Source: SFEB01 sp964612455
GTDB lineage: Bacteria > Bacillota > Clostridia > Christensenellales > CAG-314
DNA: 18,894 nucleotides
Reading direction: 5' to 3'
Assembly (NCBI GenBank): GCA_964612455.1
Contig: CAZTCB010000025.1
Span: 1 to 18,894, forward strand
Shown here: piece by piece, positions 13,037 to 18,894 of the stretch
Numbering within the stretch: position 1 is the stretch's first letter
Layout of the letters: the number at the start of each line of letters is the position of its first letter
Translations under genes and position numbers: made by a program
The notes under the pieces: generated by a model
Told to the model about the DNA's origin: nothing
The model's input: the letters and a program-made list of their open reading frames with translations, nothing else
Database searches by the model: none

Positions 13037-16000
13037 TTAATCGCTCTTGCCTTCTTTACCCGTATCATCGCCCGTATCATCGCCCGAGTCGTCATCGACG
13101 GGAGGGGTATTCCATGCGACGCATGAGCCGTTTTCATAGTGCCAGTAATACACGCCTTCGGCAGGGGCGTCTACCTTGGTTTCGCTGTAGTAGTACAAAG
13201 TTACCTTGCTTCCGTACAGGTTGTCGCCTTTTTCGACTTTCTCCCAATCCTGTTCCGTCCCTCTGTAATAAATAGAAGTCAAATTCGACCTATCCCTGTT
13301 ACCCCAAGAATCATCTCCCCAAGAATCCTTGTTGGATTTAGATATTATAAACGCGCTGTCGGCAATCGTCTTAATCCCGCTGCCGAGCACGACGTACCGG
13401 AGGTCGAAACAGTACTTGACCATTGAACCGCCTATTTCGGTGACGCTGTCCGGAATGGTCAGAGTAACGATACTTGTCATGTAAAAAGCCTCGTCCCCGA
13501 TATAGGTCAAGCCCTCGCTGAGAACCAACTCGGTTAAAGAAACACAAGCACCAAAAGCGTTCGCGCCGATTCGCTCAACGCAACTGCCTATGACTACTTT
13601 TTTCAAATAGTAACAACCTGCAAATGCCTGGTTGCCAATCTCCGTCACGCCTTCCTTGATGGTCAGCGTCTGAAGTTTCGCACAATATGCAAACGCTTTG
13701 TTATAAATAACGTACGATTTACCGTTGTATTTTTCAAGCACAAGGTCGGTTGCTTCTCCGTCGTATGACGTGAGATATACCTTTTCTCCGAAAACCATAT
13801 AGGTAAAGTCACCCGATTTTTCGGTTTTACCCGACTCGTTTTCGTCATCGGTAACCAACATTGCGTAATACGCCACCATACCGTGGGTGGTGCTTCCCGC
13901 TTGTATATCCAACGAAGACTTGTTGACTACGATGACGAGGTTTCTACATTCGTAAAACGCGCCGACCTCGATAGACACGACTTTTTCGGGGATAACGACA
14001 CTCAACAACGACGAACACTCACTAAATCCATGTTGGGGAATATTCTCAATGTTTTTCGGCAGTGTTAACGTGCTCAGATTTGAACAGTTGGCGAAACATT
14101 CTGTGCCGAGAGTGACGAGACTGTCGGGAAAACTTATTGAGGATAATCCAAAACAACGATTAAACGCACTAAAGCCTATTTCCTTTAAAGTATCGGGTAA
14201 CTCAATCGATTCCAGATGGGAGCAGCGACTAAACGCATTTATACCTATTCTCGTTGCGTTGACGACAATCACGCTTTTTATTATACTGACTCTATAAAAA
14301 CCGTAATCGTTTATATCGCTGTCGCTAATCGTCACTTTTGTCAGTTCTGCCGGCATGTACGCAGTCTCGTAATACTTTGCGTAATCTTCATCGTCCCACC
14401 AGCCGCCGGCTCTTGACTGATTATTCTGATTGTTTTTACGCCACAAGTAAACCGCCTCCGCGCCGTCGAAATCCTCCGTACCGAATATGTAAGCAAAATG
14501 ATTTTGCCAGTTTTCGTCGCTATTGGTTCTCGACGCGCCGGCAAACGGCAAAGTCATCTCTTTTATCGCACCGCATCCGCTAAACACTCCTTCGGGCATT
14601 TCGGTCACGCCTTTACCTACGACTACGGTCGTCAGCCCCTTGCAGTTTTTGAAAGCGCCGTTTCCTATAACGGTAACGCTATCGGGGATATCGACGGTAG
14701 TCAGAGAGTAACAACAGTTGAAGGCATAATCGCCTATTTCGGTGACGTTTGCGCCAAATTCAACCTCTTTCAATTGCACGCAATAATAGAATGCGGAGTT
14801 GCTCACCGCCGTGACGCCGTCGCCGAGCGATATTTTGGTAATAAATTGGTTGTAACTGAATGCGTACTGACAGAGTTGATACTCTGCGCCCCTGACGGAG
14901 TCGGGCAAAGTCAACTCGGTTGCGTCGCCGTTGTACGAAACGAGGTAATAATCGCCGTCGGCTCCCGCAAGCCACGTAAATCCACCCTCGTCAAACAGCC
15001 CGCTTTCGCCGTTACTCGTGACGATACTCTTGGCGTAGCGAGCAACGTATCCGTTACCTCTGTCGCCGATAATCAACTCTATATCCGACTTGTTGACCAC
15101 CTCCACCAGTTTGGAGCAATCGATAAACGCCTCCGAATCGATATCTGCGGAAGTAAATCCCGCGGGGATTGTCACGCTGAGCAGGCTGCGACAGTTAACG
15201 AAAGCATAATTGTAAATATGATTGACGGTCAAGCCTTCTACCTTAGTCAACAATTCGCCTTTGATATACATTCTCCCCGTGTACTCCAACGGGTTCGATG
15301 CGTAAGAACCGAACTTTGTACTCACCCATGAGTTGACGTCGCCGAGGTAATTGAAATACGCAAGGCTTTCGCAACCGCTGAATGCGTCGAGACCGATACT
15401 GCTGACGGACGCCGGCAATTCTATCTCTGTCAACGAAGAACAATCTTTAAACGCGTTTGCGCCTATCGTGTCCAACTTTGCGCTGAGTTTAAGCTCCGCC
15501 AACTCCGAACAACCGCTAAACGCACTCTTTCCGATAGAAGAAACCGTATCGCCGAGATCCAACGACTTTAACGACGAACAACCGTAAAACGCACTCTCGA
15601 GTATTCTGGTTGTGCCATGGTTAAAAGTAACCGACTCGAGCCCCGTGCATGTGCCAAACGCTCTTAGCCCGATACTTTCGACGCTGCCGGGGATATCGAG
15701 AGTTTTTATTCCCGTACAACCGTAAAACACTTCCGTTTCTATTTTTGCAACGCCGTCTTTGATTGTCAATTCTTTTATCTCGGCGCAGCCTCTGAAACAC
15801 CTCTCACCGATGTTTCTCAACCCCGCGCCCAACGTAACGCTCTCGAGCGCAGTGCATTTGGCGAAAGTTTCCGAACCGATATTCGTAAGGCTGTCCGGCA
15901 ACACAACGGCTGAAAGCGAACCGCAACCGGAAAACGCCTCGTTCATTATATTGGTGACGCCTTCTTCGATATCAACCGTCAGCAAACTCGTGCAGTTGTA

Positions 16001-16747
16001 AAACGCTCTCTTGTTGACGACGGAAACGCCTTGTCCTATGGTGATACCGATAATCTCTCCGCAATTGCTAAATGCGCCGTAACCTATTTTTCCGCCGAGT
16101 ACCGTCACTTCTCTGAGGCTTTTGGGGATATAATAAGCCACCGAAAACCCGGATTTATATTCCTGTTTTGTTTTGGTCGCTTCGCCAAACTCCGTTTCGC
16201 CGAAAAAGTACCCGAAGAGAGCCTCGCCGTTTTCGGCACGAGTACTGCTACCGACAAAGGGCACAGTCAGTTTTTTTATCGAGGTACACCCGTTGAGTAT
16301 TTCCGTACCGACGGTTTTTATTGTAGACGGCAGGACGACTTCCGTCAACTCGGTACAGTCCTCGAAACAAGAAGTGCCGATACTCGTCGCGCCCTCCTGA
16401 ATAACAACTTTTTTAAGTCGCTGACACCTCTTAAAAGCGCCGTCGCCTATCTCTTCAACCGTACCGGGCACGGTGACCGACTCAAGCGACGCCCCCGAAA
16501 AAGCGTTGCGATAAATAGACGTAACGGTCATACCCTTGTAAACGGAAGGAATAACTATCGTTTTTTCGGTACAATCGCCTATACCTATCAGTCGACAGGT
16601 TTTTTTGTCCTCGTTGGCTTGAAAAGACAACCCGTAGTCGTCCTCGTTGTTTGAGTTTGAGCAGGCAACGCAACAAAAAGTCGCAAGCACTACCGCCAAT
16701 ACCACTGCAAACAAACCGAGTATTCTTTTTATACTTTTAGTAGCCAT
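13037..16747 (-). CDS. BspA-like leucine-rich repeat surface lipoprotein
   Basis: This 1236-residue protein has a signal peptide with lipobox CVAC (lipidated Cys29). Nearly the whole mature chain is LRR_5-type repeats of about 23 residues with the pattern I...AF.GC..L..[VI].[IL]P..[VL], in several blocks (about 60-165, 210-470, 500-550, 625-735, 805-945, 1015-1135). The blocks are separated by inserts: two related FGYFFG/FAYIFG segments (about 163-210 and 733-800) and two related VVNKS...YNG/YDGEAT segments (about 550-615 and 941-1005). The C-terminus has the YYRGTEQDWEKV and YYYSET...YWHYENG modules common in these proteins, then an Asp/Gly-rich tail. Such proteins bind host or microbial surface partners. 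AAGGAGG lies six bases before the ATG. A membrane-protein gene precedes it by 21 bases. The ligand is unknown. Confidence 0.95.
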   Translation of the reverse strand: MATKSIKRILGLFAVVLAVVLATFCCVACSNSNNEDDYGLSFQANEDKKTCRLIGIGDCTEKTIVIPSVYKGMTVTSIYRNAFSGASLESVTVPGTVEEIGDGAFKRCQRLKKVVIQEGATSIGTSCFEDCTELTEVVLPSTIKTVGTEILNGCTSIKKLTVPFVGSSTRAENGEALFGYFFGETEFGEATKTKQEYKSGFSVAYYIPKSLREVTVLGGKIGYGAFSNCGEIIGITIGQGVSVVNKRAFYNCTSLLTVDIEEGVTNIMNEAFSGCGSLSAVVLPDSLTNIGSETFAKCTALESVTLGAGLRNIGERCFRGCAEIKELTIKDGVAKIETEVFYGCTGIKTLDIPGSVESIGLRAFGTCTGLESVTFNHGTTRILESAFYGCSSLKSLDLGDTVSSIGKSAFSGCSELAELKLSAKLDTIGANAFKDCSSLTEIELPASVSSIGLDAFSGCESLAYFNYLGDVNSWVSTKFGSYASNPLEYTGRMYIKGELLTKVEGLTVNHIYNYAFVNCRSLLSVTIPAGFTSADIDSEAFIDCSKLVEVVNKSDIELIIGDRGNGYVARYAKSIVTSNGESGLFDEGGFTWLAGADGDYYLVSYNGDATELTLPDSVRGAEYQLCQYAFSYNQFITKISLGDGVTAVSNSAFYYCVQLKEVEFGANVTEIGDYAFNCCYSLTTVDIPDSVTVIGNGAFKNCKGLTTVVVGKGVTEMPEGVFSGCGAIKEMTLPFAGASRTNSDENWQNHFAYIFGTEDFDGAEAVYLWRKNNQNNQSRAGGWWDDEDYAKYYETAYMPAELTKVTISDSDINDYGFYRVSIIKSVIVVNATRIGINAFSRCSHLESIELPDTLKEIGFSAFNRCFGLSSISFPDSLVTLGTECFANCSNLSTLTLPKNIENIPQHGFSECSSLLSVVIPEKVVSIEVGAFYECRNLVIVVNKSSLDIQAGSTTHGMVAYYAMLVTDDENESGKTEKSGDFTYMVFGEKVYLTSYDGEATDLVLEKYNGKSYVIYNKAFAYCAKLQTLTIKEGVTEIGNQAFAGCYYLKKVVIGSCVERIGANAFGACVSLTELVLSEGLTYIGDEAFYMTSIVTLTIPDSVTEIGGSMVKYCFDLRYVVLGSGIKTIADSAFIISKSNKDSWGDDSWGNRDRSNLTSIYYRGTEQDWEKVEKGDNLYGSKVTLYYYSETKVDAPAEGVYYWHYENGSCVAWNTPPVDDDSGDDTGDDTGKEGKSD

Positions 16748-16768
16748 AAACTACCTCCTTTTTATTTT

Positions 16769-17707
16769 TTAGTTACGTTGATTAAGGTCGGACGGTGACG
16801 AAATATTTTTGTCGATTTCCGAAATATCCGACTCGTTTTTCAGCGAGTTTAATCTCGCGGTACTTCGTGCTATCATTAAAACCGCCATCACGCTTATAAA
16901 TACGGCAACCGCCCCTCCGACAGCCGCCAACATCGGTTTTCGTAGCACATTGTCCGTTGCCTCGCCGCCAAATACCGTCAACATCGTGGCAGTAAGCGTA
17001 AACATCGATACGCTCGCGGCGGCAAGTCCTATCGCTTTAGACGCCGAGTAAACGGGGCTGTCGTATTTTTTATATCTGACGACGTTGACTATCGCCAACG
17101 TAAAAGACGCAAACGTGTACGTCGCCATGGCAATGGTCGTAATATCGTCATAAACGAAAGTTCTGCCGAAATGCACCATAAAAAAGCCTATGAACGAAAT
17201 AAAAACGTTTATTGCGAAAAAAATCCAACCGCAAGCACGATATACGACGAGCTCGTCACGCATTTTTTCGCCGGGGTTGCAAGTTGACGAACGTCCGAAC
17301 AAAACGAGACGCATCGCCGCCAAAAGAGCGTAATACCCCGCTAGAGAAAAAAACCAATACGATTTGTTTTTTATCCCAAGCCAACACTGCAACGCCACGT
17401 AAAGCAAATTGCCGACGAACGAAACCAAAAGAGATACGTTGACGCGCAAACGGGCGTCTTGACTCCAACGCCTGTAAAGCGCGTTTTCTCTTTTAAATCG
17501 CTTTAGAAAAGCAACCAAACGCGGTATCCTGACGCACCATATCGTCAACGTATAAGTCGCCAGACAGTAAGCAAGGTACGCAAACACGGAGTTTTGCGTC
17601 GTCTGCGTCAAAATATAAACGAGCAAAACCGCGGAAACAGGCACGAGCGCAATCATGACGGCGATATGAGGATACAACAATGCTTTCGCTATTTTTTTTA
17701 AACTCAT
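16769..17707 (-). CDS. Eight-helix integral membrane protein of unknown function
   Basis: This is a 312-residue protein. The ATG at 17707 is chosen because it is preceded at five bases by a G-rich ribosome binding site (GGGGGT) and starts MSLKKIAKALLYPH. In-frame upstream codons to 17815 encode a Cys/Arg-rich stretch unlike a real N-terminus. About eight hydrophobic helices are visible: roughly residues 10-32, 40-62, 89-111, 116-136, 152-175, 187-206, 219-240 and 253-277. The loops are basic on the likely cytoplasmic side (FLKRFKREN, RYKKYD). The hydrophilic C-terminal tail ends in SDISEIDKNISSPSD. I recognise no catalytic or transport motif. It is 21 bases upstream of the LRR lipoprotein gene, so they share a transcript and may share a surface role. 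Confidence 0.8.
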   Translation of the reverse strand: MSLKKIAKALLYPHIAVMIALVPVSAVLLVYILTQTTQNSVFAYLAYCLATYTLTIWCVRIPRLVAFLKRFKRENALYRRWSQDARLRVNVSLLVSFVGNLLYVALQCWLGIKNKSYWFFSLAGYYALLAAMRLVLFGRSSTCNPGEKMRDELVVYRACGWIFFAINVFISFIGFFMVHFGRTFVYDDITTIAMATYTFASFTLAIVNVVRYKKYDSPVYSASKAIGLAAASVSMFTLTATMLTVFGGEATDNVLRKPMLAAVGGAVAVFISVMAVLMIARSTARLNSLKNESDISEIDKNISSPSDLNQRN

Positions 17708-17869
17708 TTTACCCCCGTTACCGCGTCGCCCCGTTTCTTTTTTTACTACTACCCGACAACAAACCCTACATGTACATGACAATTCAGAACGATGAAATAT
17801 GCAAAAATCACGCAAAATTATGGTGAAACTCTATTTCTTTTTGCTCGGATACAGCAAAATGTTTTTGTT

Positions 17870-17898
17870 ATTGTACCACAAATAAAAATTAAAAACAA
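17870..17898 (-). promoter_or_regulatory. Candidate promoter of the membrane protein-LRR operon
   Basis: On the minus strand TTGTTT (17898-17893) and TACAAT (17875-17870) are separated by 17 bases, and TGG directly precedes the -10, giving an extended -10 element. The start would be near 17863, leaving a leader of about 155 bases. Confidence 0.6.
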
Positions 17899-17950
17899 TA
17901 CCTTTGCGCTAAATATCATCGTTTTTTCAGTATGTTTTTTAAAACAAAAA

Positions 17951-17989
17951 AAAGACAGACCTGCGCCCAAAAAGCTCTAATCCGTCTTT
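17951..17989 (-). terminator. Terminator of the TetR gene
   Basis: On the minus strand AAAGACGGATT pairs with the arm at 17951-17961 in an 11-pair stem that includes three G-U pairs, and it is followed by a long T run broken by one G (17942-17950). It lies about 60 bases after the TetR stop and keeps that gene apart from the downstream operon. Confidence 0.65.
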
Positions 17990-18051
17990 ACTCCTTTTAA
18001 ATCGTTAAACTTTTAACGTGTTTCTTCATTCGATTGACGTTTTACTCAATC

Positions 18052-18612
18052 CTATTTATTTTCATATTTGTATTTCAAGCCTTGATACATGTCGGTAAGC
18101 GTTTTACTGCAAAGTTCTTCACTCCAATCGTAGTAGTTTGTCGCAAGCATGGTAGCGATACCGTGGACGTAAGTCCACATTTCGAGATAAAACGTCTTGG
18201 CGCGTTCTTTATCGATATTCACTTGATTGCAAATAAGTGCGGAAAGCATTTCTACTTCCGCTCTTTGTTTGTTTTTGTCCTCGTTTGTCCTGTCGCGCAT
18301 AAAAAGAAGCTTGAACAACTCTTTTTCTTCTCTTGCAAAACGAATATACGCCATACCGCTCGCCTTGTACGGCGGATACTTTTCACTTGCCATCTCTTTT
18401 TTCAAATAATCTTGATAAATTTCTTCCGACGCGGTAAGGATAGCGCCCCTCAACTCGTCCATGCTGTCAAAATAACTGAACACGGGGCGATGCGAAGTAC
18501 CGAGTTTAGTTCCCATGGCTCGAGCAGTTACGGCGCTAAAACCCTGCTCTCTCGTCAAATCGAGTGCGGCGTTTATTATTTCTTGTTTGGTAAACATAAA
18601 ATTTCGCGGCAT
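18052..18612 (-). CDS. TetR/AcrR-family transcriptional regulator
   Basis: This 186-residue protein has the normal TetR length. The DNA-binding domain is at the N-terminus: helix one ends in IINAALDLTREQGF (12-25), then the helix-turn-helix VTARAMGTKLGTSHRPVFSYF (28-48) and DSMDEL. The remaining all-helical part (about 60-186) is the ligand-binding and dimer domain, with an FAREEKELFKLLFM segment and a central WTYVHGIATML helix typical of one TetR C-terminal class. The ligand is unknown. GAGAGGT lies upstream of the chosen ATG. Met6 is a possible alternative start. The gene has its own promoter, with a palindrome over the predicted transcription start, so it probably represses itself. Its wider target may be a gene beyond the right edge, since none in the window carries the same palindrome that I can see. 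Confidence 0.93.
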   Translation of the reverse strand: MPRNFMFTKQEIINAALDLTREQGFSAVTARAMGTKLGTSHRPVFSYFDSMDELRGAILTASEEIYQDYLKKEMASEKYPPYKASGMAYIRFAREEKELFKLLFMRDRTNEDKNKQRAEVEMLSALICNQVNIDKERAKTFYLEMWTYVHGIATMLATNYYDWSEELCSKTLTDMYQGLKYKYENK

Positions 18613-18642
18613 TGCAGACCTCTCTTTGTTAAAATCATTGTT

Positions 18643-18666
18643 ATTGCGTCACATCAGTGACTTAAT
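18643..18666. promoter_or_regulatory. Candidate TetR operator (inverted repeat)
   Basis: GTCAC (18648-18652) and GTGAC (18657-18661) form a perfect inverted repeat around ATCA. The symmetry extends to ATT (18643-18645) and AAT (18664-18666). The predicted start of the TetR transcript (near 18658) lies inside it, where a bound dimer would block transcription. Confidence 0.6.
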
Positions 18667-18693
18667 TATAGCACTTATGCGAAAAAAAATCAA
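18665..18693 (-). promoter_or_regulatory. Promoter of the TetR gene
   Basis: On the minus strand TTGATT (18693-18688) and a perfect TATAAT (18670-18665) are 17 bases apart. The leader would be about 45 bases. This is among the best promoters in the window. Confidence 0.75.
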
Positions 18694-18894
18694 GCCCCTA
18701 CGTCCAAATTTTGCAAAAAAAAGGTCCGCAGTCAGATACCACATGTCCACGCCGTTTGCGCAATTGAAAAAAATAACGGCTTAATTTGACCGCCAATCAA
18801 AAAGAAGCATACGGCGGACGATTAATTTAAAGTTACCGAATCCATCGTTTATATCGTAGATTAAAAACGGGGTGTCCGTACCCTACAAGATAAA
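18694..18894. other. Right-edge region without a supported gene
   Basis: I see no gene with a start and a ribosome binding site. It holds two loose inverted repeats (GCCGTT with AACGGC near 18755-18780; CCGCC with GGCGG near 18790-18817) with no clear U tract. A minus-strand frame open from the edge to a TAA at 18833-18835 (about 19 residues) could be the end of a gene outside the window but cannot be confirmed. Confidence 0.4.

Larger units (their letters stand above)
17708..18051. other. 344-base intergenic region
   Basis: There is no gene here that I can support. It holds the leader (about 155 bases) and promoter of the eight-helix membrane protein gene and the terminator of the TetR gene, listed separately. 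The leader contains a ten-base perfect palindrome CATGTACATG at 17769-17778 but no clear riboswitch fold that I can recognise. Confidence 0.6.

Noticed and set aside
14498..15331. Plus-strand open frame opposite the LRR gene (277 codons)
   Set aside because: It mirrors the repeated codons of the LRR gene. There is no ribosome binding site or recognisable domain.
13037..16747. Repeated short segments that might suggest a CRISPR array or DNA repeat
   Set aside because: The repeats are degenerate, about 69 bases, in frame, and explained by the leucine-rich repeats of the protein.
17708..17815. Upstream extension of the eight-helix membrane protein to an earlier ATG
   Set aside because: The extra residues are Cys/Arg-rich and unlike a membrane-protein N-terminus. 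A ribosome binding site fits the ATG at 17707.
18833..18894. Partial minus-strand open frame at the right edge
   Set aside because: About 19 residues with no recognisable motif, and nothing separates it from chance.

Overview
The window looks like a chromosomal segment from a low-to-moderate G+C Firmicutes, most likely an uncultured gut Clostridia. The signs are strong AGGAGG-type ribosome binding sites, sigma-A-like promoters, Gram-positive lipoproteins, a ClpC-type ATPase, a long-form HPF, a BspA-type leucine-rich surface lipoprotein and U-tract terminators. A position near Christensenellales is only an impression. No tRNA, rRNA, CRISPR array, insertion sequence or phage gene was found. The standard genetic code fits every gene.

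Layout. (1) 1-1969, plus strand: the 3' end of a protein resembling a papain/C39-like cysteine peptidase, an unknown lipoprotein that overlaps it by ATGA, and a lipoprotein trypsin-like protease without a PDZ domain, closed by a bidirectional terminator. (2) 2063-5087, minus strand: clpC followed by hpf, a protein-quality and ribosome-hibernation pair, with a candidate CtsR-like site upstream. (3) 5142-11786, minus strand: an apparent four-gene operon of an FN3-like lipoprotein, a DUF2284/cysteine-rich-domain fusion, a MATE exporter and a P1B-type Cu(I) ATPase, with a promoter at 11758-11786 and a terminator at 5142-5177. The ATPase carries a second metal-binding domain at its C-terminus, preceded by an internal Shine-Dalgarno sequence and ATG that would define a 70-residue CopZ-like chaperone. 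(4) 11834-13020, plus strand: a small four-helix membrane protein and uridine kinase, closed by a 14-bp hairpin shared with the convergent gene. (5) 13037-17898, minus strand: an eight-helix membrane protein and a 1236-residue BspA-like LRR lipoprotein. (6) 17951-18693, minus strand: a TetR-family regulator with its own promoter, terminator and a palindrome over its predicted start site that suggests autoregulation.

Most of the window is cell-envelope biology (four lipoproteins, three multi-pass membrane proteins besides the Cu ATPase) next to housekeeping stress and salvage genes. I did not find a clear new defence or mobile system. The most distinctive items are the copA gene with a possible nested copZ, the DUF2284 plus cysteine-rich-domain fusion, and the clpC locus with a CtsR-like site and a variant ClpP loop.
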